Assembly: GCA_963974935.1 (NCBI GenBank) | Contig: CAXBEV010000008.1 | Location: 62,001-126,000, forward strand | Source of the DNA: UBA4479 sp963974935 | Lineage (GTDB): Bacteria; Pseudomonadota; Alphaproteobacteria; Rhodospirillales; Casp-alpha2 | Reading direction: 5' to 3' | DNA: 64,000 bases | Part shown: one piece after another, positions 27,094 through 35,928 of the stretch | Position numbering within the stretch: position 1 is the stretch's first letter | Layout: every line of letters begins with the position of its first letter | Position numbers and translations under genes: made by a program | The notes under the pieces: model-generated | Seen by the model: the letters and a program-made list of their open reading frames with translations, nothing else | What the model was told of the DNA's origin: nothing | Database searches by the model: none

Positions 27094-27894
27094 TCAGGAA
27101 AAGCCCAAAACATCACGCATAGAATATAGCCCCGGCGCCTGACCTTGGGTCCATAGCGCAGCGCGGATCGCGCCCTTTGCGAACACGGCGCGGTCAGAAG
27201 CTTTATGTGTCAACTCGATACATTCTTGATCGGCGGCAAACATCACCGTGTGATCGCCGACCACCATACCTCCCCGCAGTGTGGCAAAACCGATATCGCC
27301 CACTTTACGTTCACCGGTATGTCCATCGCGGACCCGCTGCGCTACATTATCCAGGTCAACCTGACGACCCGATGCCGCTGCCTGCCCTAATGCCAACGCC
27401 GTGCCCGATGGCGCATCAACCTTGTGGCGATGATGCATTTCCAAAATTTCAATGTCGTAGTCATCGCCCAAAATCGCCGCCGCCTGTTCAGTCAGGCCCA
27501 GCAGCAAGTTAACGCCGACCGAATAGTTAGCGGCCTGCACGACGGCAACTTTTTGCGAAGCCGCCTCGATGGCCGCTTGTTGTTCAGCACTCAAACCGGT
27601 GGTACCGGGCACAAGCGCGGTGCCGGTCTCAAGTGCCAGCTTTGCATGGGCAGTAGTCGCTTCGGGCGCCGTGAAGTCGACAACGGCATCGGAAACCTCG
27701 AACAGGGCGCGCGGGTCGTCGCCAATCAACAAGCCGCTCGGCGCTAAGCCCGCGACCATCGCCGGATCTTCCCCGACCGCCGCCGAGCCCGCCCGTTCCG
27801 TGCCCCCGGCAAGTTCCGCGTTCGGCGCCTGGTCAATCGCATTGATCAACATCCGCCCCATGCGCCCGGCACATCCAACGATTCCGATTTTCAT
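27094..27894 (-). CDS. dapB: 4-hydroxy-tetrahydrodipicolinate reductase
   Basis: DapB catalyses the second committed step of the diaminopimelate/lysine pathway, feeding peptidoglycan synthesis. The 266-residue protein begins MKIGIVGCAGRMGRMLINAI (Rossmann dinucleotide-binding loop) and contains the catalytic signature EMHHRHKVDAPSGTALALG, with the His pair and the substrate-binding Lys. ATG 27894 is preceded by GAGGAGGGGAC, an unusually strong ribosome binding site. It lies downstream of dnaJ on the same strand across a 134-base gap that contains two head-to-tail copies of CGAGACTGGGC at 27993-28014 and no clear terminator. Confidence 0.97.
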   Translation of the reverse strand: MKIGIVGCAGRMGRMLINAIDQAPNAELAGGTERAGSAAVGEDPAMVAGLAPSGLLIGDDPRALFEVSDAVVDFTAPEATTAHAKLALETGTALVPGTTGLSAEQQAAIEAASQKVAVVQAANYSVGVNLLLGLTEQAAAILGDDYDIEILEMHHRHKVDAPSGTALALGQAAASGRQVDLDNVAQRVRDGHTGERKVGDIGFATLRGGMVVGDHTVMFAADQECIELTHKASDRAVFAKGAIRAALWTQGQAPGLYSMRDVLGFS

Positions 27895-28028
27895 GACAGT
27901 CCCCTCCTCAGCCTTTAATCAAGTCTCTGACAAACTCTTACGAGCATCATAAAAGCTGCGCACGCGCTGTCACGCGCAACTGCGTTAAATGACGAGACTG
28001 GGCCGAGACTGGGCAACGGCGACCGAGG

Positions 28029-29174
28029 TCAGTCGCGCAGGTCTTCCCAAAGCTCTTTGACTTTGTCGAGGAAGCCGGTGCTTTCAGGGCTGTGCTTTTT
28101 AGCGGATTTTCCGTCGCCGGCGAAATTTTCCAGGATCTCTTTTTGTTTTTTCGTCAGGTTGACCGGGGTTTCGACGAAAATCTGCACAAACATGTCGCCG
28201 CGACTGACCGAACGCAGCACTGGCATTCCCTTACCGCGCAAGCGCAGTTGATGACCGGTGGGCGTACCTTCGGGGATGGTAACACGCACCAATTTGCCTT
28301 CGACGGTCGGCACTTCGATCTGACCGCCAAGGGCGGCTGTGGTCATGGTGACCGGCACGCGGACATGGATATCCGTACCGTCGCGACGGAAGAAGCGATG
28401 CGGTCTAATGCTCAGGAAAATATATAAATCACCCGCCGGCGCACCACGCATGCCGGCTTCGCCTTCACCGGAAAGTCTGATCCGCGTGCCCTCTTCAACC
28501 CCTTGCGGGATGTTGACGGCAAGGGTCTTTTCTTTTTGCTGACGTCCGGTGCCCTGGCAGGTTTTACACGGATCTTTAATCGTCTGACCGGTGCCTTGGC
28601 AATTCGGACATGTGCGCTCGACGGTGAAAAATCCCGATTGTGAGCGCACCCGACCGGCACCGCCGCAAGTGCCGCACGCCACCGGTGCGGCGCCACCTTC
28701 GCCGCCGGAACCATCGCAGCTTTCACAACTGACGGCGGTCGGCACACGAATTTCAGTTTTCAGACCGTTGTAGGCATCTTCTAGCGTGATCTCCATGTTG
28801 TAGCGCAAATCCGCGCCACGTCCGGCACCGGCACGCCCGCCACCGCGGCCGCCGCCACCCATGAAGTCGCCAAACATTTCTTCGAAAATATCGGCGAAGC
28901 CGCCGGCACCGGCGCCGCCGCCAAACCCACCGGGCCCCGGCCCGCCACCTTCAAAGGCAGCATGCCCGAAGCGGTCGTAGGCAGCACGTTTATCAGGGTC
29001 TTTGAGAACCTCATAGGCCTCGCTGACCACCTTGAAGTTCTTTTCAGCCTCAGCATCATCTGGATTGCGGTCTGGATGATATTGCATGGCGAGCTTGCGA
29101 TAGGCCTTTTTTAAGTCGGCCGCATCGGCATCACGCGCCACCCCAAGGCTTTCATAGTAATCTTGCTTCGCCAT
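28029..29174 (-). CDS. dnaJ: DnaJ, Hsp40 co-chaperone of DnaK
   Basis: DnaJ stimulates DnaK ATPase and delivers unfolded clients. The 381-residue type I protein has all four regions in order: a J domain with the HPD tripeptide in MQYHPDRNPDDAEAEKNF; a Gly/Phe-rich region from about residue 75 to 115; four zinc-binding repeats (CESCDGSG, CGTCGGAG, CPNCQGTG, CKTCQGTG); and the two-part C-terminal substrate-binding domain. Lies 77 bases downstream of dnaK on the same strand, with a strong hairpin in that gap. Confidence 0.98.
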   Translation of the reverse strand: MAKQDYYESLGVARDADAADLKKAYRKLAMQYHPDRNPDDAEAEKNFKVVSEAYEVLKDPDKRAAYDRFGHAAFEGGGPGPGGFGGGAGAGGFADIFEEMFGDFMGGGGRGGGRAGAGRGADLRYNMEITLEDAYNGLKTEIRVPTAVSCESCDGSGGEGGAAPVACGTCGGAGRVRSQSGFFTVERTCPNCQGTGQTIKDPCKTCQGTGRQQKEKTLAVNIPQGVEEGTRIRLSGEGEAGMRGAPAGDLYIFLSIRPHRFFRRDGTDIHVRVPVTMTTAALGGQIEVPTVEGKLVRVTIPEGTPTGHQLRLRGKGMPVLRSVSRGDMFVQIFVETPVNLTKKQKEILENFAGDGKSAKKHSPESTGFLDKVKELWEDLRD

Positions 29175-29209
29175 GTATTTAAAAACCCCCGAAACGATCA
29201 GGACGGTGT

Positions 29210-29235
29210 GGGCAGCGGGTTAAAGCCCACTGCCC
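29210..29235 (-). promoter_or_regulatory. Intergenic hairpin between dnaK and dnaJ
   Basis: On the transcribed strand the dnaK-dnaJ gap folds as GGGCAGTGGG-CTTTAA-CCCGCTGCCC, a ten-base-pair stem with one G-T wobble. No T-run follows immediately, so it is not a canonical intrinsic terminator; it could attenuate read-through, mark a processing site or protect the dnaK transcript 3' end. A smaller inverted repeat, GCAGCTAAAGCTGC, spans the dnaK stop codon just upstream (29247-29260). Confidence 0.5.
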
Positions 29236-29251
29236 AGCACGTCCCGCAGCT

Positions 29252-31192
29252 TTAGCTGCTCTTTTTATCCTGATCTGGATCGACTTCTTCGAAGTCAGCA
29301 TCGACGACAGTTTCGTCATCGTCTTTCTTCGAAGCACCCGCATCGGCCTCAGGGCCACCGGCCCCATCCGTTGCGGCTTCTGCTTCCTGTTGGGCTTTAT
29401 ACATCGCTTCGCCGAGCTTCATCGATGCTTGCGACAACGCTTCGGTCTTTGCGGTGATCGCCTCCAAGTCGTCGCCGTCTTTGACGTCTTTCAGCTCTTG
29501 GATCGCCGTCTCAATGGCCGTCTTTTCAGCGGCATCTATTTTGTCGCCGAATTCTTCAAGGCTCTTTTCCGCGCTATGCGCCATGCTGTCGGCGCTGTTA
29601 CGCGCATCCACCAACTCGCGACGCTTTTTATCGGTGTCCGCGTTAGCTTCAGCCTCTTGGACCATGCGATCAATGTCGTCATCCGACAAACCGCCCGACG
29701 CTTCGATACGGACCTGCTGTTCCTTGCCAGTCGCTTTATCTTTCGCCGACACGTTGACGATACCATTGGCATCGATGTCGAATGTAACCTCGATCTGCGG
29801 CATGCCGCGCGCACTCGGTGGGATACCGACTAGGTCGAACTGACCCAGAATTTTGTTATCGGCAGCCATTTCACGCTCACCTTGGAAGACACGGATCGTC
29901 ACCGCGGATTGGTTGTCCTCGGCGGTCGAGAACACCTGACTCTTGCGGGTCGGGATCGTTGTATTGCGGTCGATCAAGCGCGTGAACACACCACCCAGCG
30001 TTTCGATGCCGAGCGACAATGGCGTCACGTCCAACAGCAGAACGTCTTTGACGTCACCCTTGAGCACGCCACCTTGGATCGCAGCGCCGATGGCGACTAC
30101 TTCGTCCGGGTTCACGCCTTTGTGCGGCTCGCGGCCGAAGAAAGTTTTCACTTTCTCGAGTACCTTCGGCATCCGCGTCATACCACCGACCATGATCACT
30201 TCATCGATCTCGCCAGCCGAAATACCCGCATCTTTAAGGGCATTCTTACACGGCGCAATCGTGCGTTCGATCAGATCTTCGACCAAAGTTTCGAGCTTAG
30301 CGCGCGACACCTTGATGTTGAGGTGTTTCGGCCCGGACTGGTCCGCCGTAATGAACGGCAGGTTCACTTCGGTCTGTGTCGTCGACGACAATTCGATCTT
30401 GGCTTTTTCTGCGGCTTCTTTCAGGCGCTGCAGGGCCAAGCGATCTTCACGCAGATCGATGGTGTTTTCTTTTTTGAACTCGTCGGCAAGATAATCGACG
30501 ATGCGGTTATCGAAATCTTCACCGCCCAAGAACGTATCACCGTTCGTGGACTTCACTTCGAACACACCGTCGCCTATTTCGAGGATCGACACGTCGAAAG
30601 TACCGCCGCCCAAATCATAAACAACGATCGTGCCACTTTCTTTTTTCTCAAGACCATAAGCAAGGGCTGCTGCCGTCGGCTCGTTGATGATACGCAGCAC
30701 TTCAAGACCGGCGATTTTGCCGGCATCTTTGGTGGCTTGGCGTTGCGAGTCGTTGAAGTATGCCGGCACCGTGATCACGGCTTGCTCGACTTTTTCACCG
30801 AGATAGCTTTCGGCGGTTTCTTTCATTTTCTGCAAAATGAACGCGGAAATCTGAGACGGCGAATACTTGTCATCGCCAACCTCGACCCACGCGTCACCGT
30901 TATCACCTTTGATGATGTGATACGGGACGACTTTTTTATCCTTTTCGGTGATCGGATCATCATAGCGACGACCGATCAAGCGCTTGATCGCGAACAGCGT
31001 ATTTTCAGGGTTGGTGACGGCTTGGCGTTTTGCCGACTGGCCGACCAGACGCTCGCCGGAGTCCGAAAATGCGACCATGGACGGCGTTGTGCGCGTGCCT
31101 TCGGCATTTTCGATCACTTTAGCGCTGGAGCCGTCCATGACGGCAATACAAGAGTTGGTGGTACCCAGGTCGATCCCAATAACTTTACTCAT
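29252..31192 (-). CDS. dnaK: DnaK, Hsp70 molecular chaperone
   Basis: DnaK binds exposed hydrophobic segments in an ATP-dependent cycle and also controls RpoH stability in proteobacteria. The 646-residue product has the standard signatures: GIDLGTTNSC (phosphate 1), IVVYDLGGGTFDVSIL (phosphate 2), VIMVGGMTRMPKV (adenosine), the substrate-binding domain, and an acidic, disordered C-terminus ending EEVDPDQDKKSS. ATG 31192 with GAGAGG six bases upstream. It is separated from grpE by 222 bases and preceded by its own RpoH-like promoter, so it can be expressed apart from hrcA-grpE. Confidence 0.99.
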   Translation of the reverse strand: MSKVIGIDLGTTNSCIAVMDGSSAKVIENAEGTRTTPSMVAFSDSGERLVGQSAKRQAVTNPENTLFAIKRLIGRRYDDPITEKDKKVVPYHIIKGDNGDAWVEVGDDKYSPSQISAFILQKMKETAESYLGEKVEQAVITVPAYFNDSQRQATKDAGKIAGLEVLRIINEPTAAALAYGLEKKESGTIVVYDLGGGTFDVSILEIGDGVFEVKSTNGDTFLGGEDFDNRIVDYLADEFKKENTIDLREDRLALQRLKEAAEKAKIELSSTTQTEVNLPFITADQSGPKHLNIKVSRAKLETLVEDLIERTIAPCKNALKDAGISAGEIDEVIMVGGMTRMPKVLEKVKTFFGREPHKGVNPDEVVAIGAAIQGGVLKGDVKDVLLLDVTPLSLGIETLGGVFTRLIDRNTTIPTRKSQVFSTAEDNQSAVTIRVFQGEREMAADNKILGQFDLVGIPPSARGMPQIEVTFDIDANGIVNVSAKDKATGKEQQVRIEASGGLSDDDIDRMVQEAEANADTDKKRRELVDARNSADSMAHSAEKSLEEFGDKIDAAEKTAIETAIQELKDVKDGDDLEAITAKTEALSQASMKLGEAMYKAQQEAEAATDGAGGPEADAGASKKDDDETVVDADFEEVDPDQDKKSS

Positions 31193-31332
31193 AACAACCT
31201 CTCAGTCTGCGGCGGTCATCCCCGGCCTGTATCCAGCACCCGGCATCACCCCATTGGTTACGAACATCTTGTCCGTTGTCTATATGATGGTCGTCGGCGA
31301 ACGCATTCACCGGTGTCGTCCATCTGCTTCAC

Positions 31333-31364
31333 CGGATATAGGCCCGCTTACAACGGCCTGCAAC
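31333..31364 (-). promoter_or_regulatory. Candidate RpoH (sigma-32) heat-shock promoter of dnaK
   Basis: On the dnaK strand the grpE-dnaK gap contains GTTG, an 18-base spacer, then CCTATATCCG. The alphaproteobacterial RpoH consensus is CTTG-N17/18-CYTATNTNNG; the -10 block matches at every specified position and the -35 differs by one base. It is about 140 bases upstream of the dnaK start. dnaK is a classic RpoH target, which supports the call. No CIRCE inverted repeat was seen in this gap or before hrcA. Confidence 0.55.
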
Positions 31365-31414
31365 GGGTTTGCCCCTCATTTTTTAGGGTTTTTTCAAAGC
31401 CCGCTCTCGTCAGC

Positions 31415-32185
31415 CTACAATTCTTCGTCGAGGTGTGAGCCCGACGGTTTGCCATCGGCCTCGTAAGCGTTATCCCCATTGGCTTTTGAATTCGCGTTGG
31501 CGTCGACATCATCCTGAACGGTTGCGGACGGAGTCGGTGCCGACCCCGTCGGGTTACCAGCGTCTTTCAGCGCAGCTTTCGGGCCACCCTTGGTGACGCC
31601 GACCTTCGCCGGGCGCAAAGGCTGTCCGTGCAAGGTGTAGCCAGGCTCCATTACCTGACCAACGGTGCCCGCCGGCTTTGACGGATCGTCAAATTCAAAC
31701 ATCGCTTCATGGATTTGCGGATCGAACCGCTCACCCAAAGGGTCAACTTGCAAAATATGATTACGCTCAAACGCTTTCTGCATTTCCCGCGCCGTCATTT
31801 CGACCCCGGTCAACAGCGCCTTAAAGGCTTCATTTTCCTGAGCGGCCGTCGCGTCAATTGAGGACAGCGCACGGCTCAGGTTGTCGGCGACCTGGATCAT
31901 TTCGCGAGCGAAATTAGATATTGAACGCTTAGACGCGGCATCAACGTCGCGGGTTGCGCGGCGGCGCACGTTTTCAGCTTCAGCAAGGGCGCGCAATAAA
32001 CGGTCTTTGGTTTCCGCAAGCTCGGCCTCAAGGCCGCTCGCCGACGCAGCGGACCCGCTGGCGTCAGTGGCTGTCGGCGCTGCCTCGGCACCTTCTGACA
32101 CTTCATCTTCGGCCGGTGCTTGCGTATCTTCGAGGTTTTCCTCGGGCTCAACCGCGTCGTTATTATTCTCGCTTTGCATCGTCAT
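31415..32185 (-). CDS. grpE: GrpE, nucleotide exchange factor of DnaK
   Basis: GrpE releases ADP from DnaK. The 256-residue protein is longer than the roughly 200-residue norm, with an acidic disordered N-terminus (to about residue 60) and a polar C-terminal extension after the beta domain. The core is clear: a long coiled coil through LLRALAEAENVRRRATRDVDAA, and the beta-wing stretch GTVGQVMEPGYTLHGQPLRPAKVGVT. Two ATGs (32185 and 32179) are possible; the second is spaced better from AGGA. It follows hrcA after 11 bases, so the pair is an operon. Confidence 0.95.
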   Translation of the reverse strand: MTMQSENNNDAVEPEENLEDTQAPAEDEVSEGAEAAPTATDASGSAASASGLEAELAETKDRLLRALAEAENVRRRATRDVDAASKRSISNFAREMIQVADNLSRALSSIDATAAQENEAFKALLTGVEMTAREMQKAFERNHILQVDPLGERFDPQIHEAMFEFDDPSKPAGTVGQVMEPGYTLHGQPLRPAKVGVTKGGPKAALKDAGNPTGSAPTPSATVQDDVDANANSKANGDNAYEADGKPSGSHLDEEL

Positions 32186-32196
32186 CCTAACCCGTC

Positions 32197-33243
32197 TTAT
32201 CCAAAACGTTCGCCGATCAATCGCGCAGTGTAATCCACCATCGGAATGATTCGGGCATAATTCATGCGCGTCGGCCCAATAACGCCAATCGCGCCTACGA
32301 TATTGTTGGTCTCGTTACGGTAGTGACCGACGACCATCGAGCACCCCGCCAGGCTGAACAATTTATTATCCGCCCCAATAAAGATTTGGACTCCTTCGGC
32401 GTCGTCCGCAAGGGTCAGCAGCTTAAGAACCTCGTTTTTGGTCTCCAGCGTCTCAAACAAAGACCTAATCCGCTCAAGATCTTCAATCGCCGTCACGTCC
32501 TCTAAAAGCTTGGCTTGGCCGCGCACGATCAGCGTGCCCAGGTCGGCATTGTCGGCATTTTCACCGGACCATGTAGCCAATCCACTTTCGACGACTTTCT
32601 GCGTCAATTCATCAAGATGCGCCTGGTGACTTTGCAAATCTGCGGTGATTTCCGCAAACGCTTCTTGCAAGGTCCGCCCGACCAGTCGCGCACTCAGATA
32701 ATTGCTCGCTTGCGCCAACGCAGACGGCGGCAGGCCAATCGGCACCGCAATCAAACGATTTTCAACGACACCGCTTTCGGTCACCAAAACCACGAGCGCG
32801 CGGCCCGGGCTTAGGTTTACAAATTCGATGTGCTTCAGTGGGCTGTCGGTTTTCGGCGCAAACACTAAGCTCGCAAACCCGGTCAGGCCGGATAGGGTCG
32901 ATGTTGCTTCTTCGAGCATGTGATCGACGCTGCGGCTTGAGCCTGCGTATTGTCCTTCAATCCGCTTGCGCTCGTCGTCAGATAGATTACCGACTTCAAG
33001 AATCCCGTCCACGAACAGCCTAAGCCCGGCATCGGTCGGCAACCGACCGGCGGACGTGTGCGGCGAAAACAGTAAACCAGCGTCTTCCAGATCCGCCATC
33101 ACGTTACGGATCGTTGCGGGTGAGAGCTTTTGCGATAACTGATGCGACAGCGTCCGCGAGCCGATCGGCCCGCCGGTCGTGCAGTATGCTTCAACAATCA
33201 GGCGGAAAATTTCCCGCGAACGTTCATTCAATTCGGCGATCAT
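32197..33243 (-). CDS. hrcA: HrcA, heat-inducible transcription repressor
   Basis: HrcA represses CIRCE-controlled chaperone genes such as groESL. The 348-residue protein starts MIAELNERSREIFRLIVEAY, an N-terminal winged helix, and continues with GGPIGSRTLSHQLSQKLSPATIRNVMADLEDAGLL, the DNA-binding signature, followed by the GAF-like dimer core (SLVFAPKTDSPLKHIEFVNL). The frame is open 29 codons further upstream, but ATG 33243 has GGAGAG upstream and is the family start. I see no CIRCE (TTAGCACTC-N9-GAGTGCTAA) in the divergent hrcA-rph gap (33244-33437), so its targets are probably outside this window. Confidence 0.95.
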   Translation of the reverse strand: MIAELNERSREIFRLIVEAYCTTGGPIGSRTLSHQLSQKLSPATIRNVMADLEDAGLLFSPHTSAGRLPTDAGLRLFVDGILEVGNLSDDERKRIEGQYAGSSRSVDHMLEEATSTLSGLTGFASLVFAPKTDSPLKHIEFVNLSPGRALVVLVTESGVVENRLIAVPIGLPPSALAQASNYLSARLVGRTLQEAFAEITADLQSHQAHLDELTQKVVESGLATWSGENADNADLGTLIVRGQAKLLEDVTAIEDLERIRSLFETLETKNEVLKLLTLADDAEGVQIFIGADNKLFSLAGCSMVVGHYRNETNNIVGAIGVIGPTRMNYARIIPMVDYTARLIGERFG

Positions 33244-33437
33244 GTGTTCTCTCCGCTGCTGCGCGCAGCCTGTGCTGCGGCGCCGAAGCTGCAGCAAGGA
33301 TGTAGTTTCCCCCCGAAGCGCCGTCAACACAACGATGGATCATGTGCCTAGCCACTGCGCGCAAATGCGGCTTCACTTTACGGCCCGGAGATGACGGTCT
33401 AGCTTGAGGCCGAATTCAGTATTGGAGAGACCCCAAC

Positions 33438-34160
33438 ATGTCGACGCGCCCATCCGGCCGAACCCCAGACCAACTACGAAATGTCACGTTGGAAATGGAC
33501 TACTCCAAACACGCCGAAGGATCCTGCATGGCGCGTTTCGGCGACACGCACGTATTATGCAATGCGTCGGTCGAACAACGCGTACCGCCGTGGATGCGCG
33601 ATAGCGGCAAAGGCTGGGTGACGGCGGAATACGGCATGCTACCGCGCTCTACCCATACCCGCACCGACCGTGAAGCGGCGCGCGGCAAACAATCCGGTCG
33701 CACCCAGGAAATCCAGCGCCTGATCGGTCGATCCTTGCGCGCCATCACCGACCTCAAGGCCATGGGCGAAGTGCAGATTAAGCTTGATTGCGACGTTATC
33801 CAGGCGGACGGCGGCACGCGCACCGCCAGCATCACTGGCGCGTACTGTGCGCTGCACCGCGCATTTGAAACCTGTGTACGACTCGGCATCATGAAAGAAA
33901 TCCCCTTCATCGACAGCGTCGCGGCGATTTCATGCGGCATCTATAAAGGCACATCGGTGCTGGATTTGGATTATGCAGAAGATTCTGATGCAGACGCGGA
34001 CGCAAATTTTGTACTGACCGGGCGTGGCGGCATCGTGGAAATTCAAGGCACGGCCGAAGCCGACCCCTTTAGCGAACACGCGTTCGCTGAGTTAATGCAT
34101 CTCGCTAAAAAAGGGATCGGCGAAATGACGGCGCTGCAAACGGCCGCGCTCGGGAAATAG
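33438..34160 (+). CDS. rph: RNase PH, tRNA 3'-end trimming phosphorolytic exoribonuclease
   Basis: RNase PH removes nucleotides downstream of the CCA end of tRNA precursors using phosphate. The 240-residue product matches the family throughout: MSTRPSGRTPDQLRNVTLEM at the N-terminus, GWVTAEYGMLPRSTHTR and the phosphate-binding region GRTQEIQRLIGRSLRA, then QADGGTRTASITGAY. ATG 33438 has TTGGAGAGA upstream. It heads a three-gene run with rdgB (7-base gap) and hemW (ATGA overlap), divergent from hrcA; this order is common in alphaproteobacteria. Confidence 0.98.
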   Translation: MSTRPSGRTPDQLRNVTLEMDYSKHAEGSCMARFGDTHVLCNASVEQRVPPWMRDSGKGWVTAEYGMLPRSTHTRTDREAARGKQSGRTQEIQRLIGRSLRAITDLKAMGEVQIKLDCDVIQADGGTRTASITGAYCALHRAFETCVRLGIMKEIPFIDSVAAISCGIYKGTSVLDLDYAEDSDADADANFVLTGRGGIVEIQGTAEADPFSEHAFAELMHLAKKGIGEMTALQTAALGK

Positions 34161-34167
34161 GCGCCCT

Positions 34168-34776
34168 ATGGCTCGGCGGTTTGATCAAAACAAATTGGTG
34201 ATCGCCAGCCACAACGCTGGCAAGGTGCGCGAAATCGGCGCCTTGCTTGAGCCCTTCAATGTCGAGGTGGTGTCGGCGGGCACACTCGGCTTGGATGAGC
34301 CGGAAGAAACCGGCGAGACCTTCGTCGACAATGCCTTGTTAAAAGCCCACGCCGCAGCCAAAGCATCGGGCCTGCCGGCACTGGCAGATGATTCCGGGCT
34401 TAGCGTCTGGGCGCTGTCCGGCGCACCCGGGATTTATTCTGCGCGCTGGGCGGGGCCGGACAAAGATTTCAACGTTGCCATGAATAAAGTCGAAGAGCTG
34501 ATGCGCGGCGCCGAAGATCGCACGGCGGCGTTTATCTGTGCCCTTGCGCTGGCTTGGCCCGACGGCCACGCAGACGTTTTCGAGGGCAGCGTCAGCGGTG
34601 AAATCACCTGGCCGCCCCGGGGGGACAAAGGATTCGGCTACGATCCGATTTTCGTCGCCGAAGGCGAAACGCAGACCTTCGCCGAGATCGAGCCCGCGCG
34701 CAAACACGTCATGTCGCACCGCGCCGATGCATTTAACCAACTGGTTGCGGCCTGTTTTGCCGAACAGGGAACATGA
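34168..34776 (+). CDS. rdgB: RdgB/HAM1-type XTP/dITP diphosphatase
   Basis: Cleans the nucleotide pool by hydrolysing (d)ITP and XTP to monophosphates. The 202-residue protein has the family motif at its N-terminus (LVIASHNAGKVREI), the metal-binding region LPALADDSGLSVWALSGAPGIYSARWAG and the base-recognition segment KGFGYDPIFV. Located directly after rph and overlapping hemW by four bases. Confidence 0.96.
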   Translation: MARRFDQNKLVIASHNAGKVREIGALLEPFNVEVVSAGTLGLDEPEETGETFVDNALLKAHAAAKASGLPALADDSGLSVWALSGAPGIYSARWAGPDKDFNVAMNKVEELMRGAEDRTAAFICALALAWPDGHADVFEGSVSGEITWPPRGDKGFGYDPIFVAEGETQTFAEIEPARKHVMSHRADAFNQLVAACFAEQGT

Positions 34777-35924
34777 CCCAGGGCGTGAACGAAAAAGACC
34801 CGGGTTTCGCGGTCTATGTGCACTGGCCATTCTGCAAAACGATCTGCCCATACTGTGATTTCAACGTTCACGCTGCTGGCGATATCGATCAGACGGCATG
34901 GTTGAATGCGCTTATCAAAGACTTAGATCACGTCGCCGACGACACCGTTGGGCGTACCGTCACCAGCCTTTATTTCGGCGGCGGCACACCATCATTGATG
35001 CCACCGAAAACCGTTGCCACGCTGATCGCCCATGCGAGCAAGCGGTGGTCTATCGCCGATGATATTGAGATCACCCTTGAGACCAACCCGACATCAAGCG
35101 AAGCCGCACGGCTGCGCGATTTCAAAGACGCCGGCATCAATCGATTGTCGGTCGGCCTGCAGGCGCTTAATGACGACGCATTGTCATTTTTAGGCCGTGA
35201 TCACTCGGCAGATGACGGGCGGCGCGTGTTAGCGCAGGCCTCAGCACTGTTTGAGCGCGTGACCTTTGATTTAATCTATGCCCGCCCGGATCAAACCACC
35301 CAGGCGTGGCAGGCCGAGCTGGCCGAAGCGCTGAGCTTGGCAGGCGAGCATGTATCACTGTATCAGCTCACCATCGAGAGCGGGACGCCGTTCATGAAAG
35401 CCGGCATCCACCCCGCCGACGAAGACATCGCCGCCGACATGTTCGAAATTACGCAAACCGAATTGGCGGCAAAAGGTCTGCATGCCTATGAAATATCCAA
35501 CCATGCCAAACCCGGTCACGAGAGCCGCCACAACCTGACCTGTTGGCGGGGTGGCGATTACGTCGGCATCGGGCCCGGCGCTCACGGGCGCCTGACGCTG
35601 CCGACCGGGACCTATGGCACGCATCAAATTCACAACCCGGCGCGTTGGTTGCAAAAAGTCGGCGAAGACGGTCATGGGACCGCGAAGCGGCGACCTTTAA
35701 ATGCACAAGATCGTGCCCGCGAGTTGGTGATGATGGGGCTACGCCTCAGCGAAGGCATTGATAAGCACCGGACCAATCTGCATGGGCTCGGCGACGTCAT
35801 CGATACCGATGCCCTTAAAATGCTGATCGACGGCGGCTTGATGGCTGAATCCGAAACGCACCTAAAGGCAACCAAGGACGGGCGACAACGTCTAAACGCA
35901 GTGCTTTCGAAATTGCTTAATTGA
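34773..35924 (+). CDS. hemW: HemW-like radical SAM protein (heme chaperone)
   Basis: A 383-residue radical SAM protein of the HemW/HemN-like family. The 4Fe-4S cluster Cys triad is intact (CKTICPYC: Cys 21, 25 and 28), followed by SLYFGGGTPSLMPP and LTIESGTPF. HemW proteins bind heme and insert it into respiratory enzymes; they are often mis-annotated as coproporphyrinogen III oxidase. True HemN has a longer N-terminus and an extra Cys (CxxxCxxC-x-C); here the residue after the third Cys is Asp-Phe, as in HemW. The start overlaps the rdgB stop (ATGA), implying translational coupling. Confidence 0.92.
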   Translation: MTQGVNEKDPGFAVYVHWPFCKTICPYCDFNVHAAGDIDQTAWLNALIKDLDHVADDTVGRTVTSLYFGGGTPSLMPPKTVATLIAHASKRWSIADDIEITLETNPTSSEAARLRDFKDAGINRLSVGLQALNDDALSFLGRDHSADDGRRVLAQASALFERVTFDLIYARPDQTTQAWQAELAEALSLAGEHVSLYQLTIESGTPFMKAGIHPADEDIAADMFEITQTELAAKGLHAYEISNHAKPGHESRHNLTCWRGGDYVGIGPGAHGRLTLPTGTYGTHQIHNPARWLQKVGEDGHGTAKRRPLNAQDRARELVMMGLRLSEGIDKHRTNLHGLGDVIDTDALKMLIDGGLMAESETHLKATKDGRQRLNAVLSKLLN

Positions 35925-35928
35925 TCAC

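Noticed and set aside
27993..28014. Two tandem copies of CGAGACTGGGC between dnaJ and dapB
   Set aside because: Two short copies with no context; treated as a minor duplication without evidence of function.
29882..31438. A 518-codon open frame antisense to dnaK
   Set aside because: It mirrors dnaK, lacks a plausible ribosome binding site, and its translation has no recognisable domain. Long antisense frames are expected opposite GC-rich, codon-biased genes.
34773..35924. Coproporphyrinogen III oxidase HemN
   Set aside because: The protein lacks the HemN N-terminal extension and its additional Cys; length and motif fit HemW.
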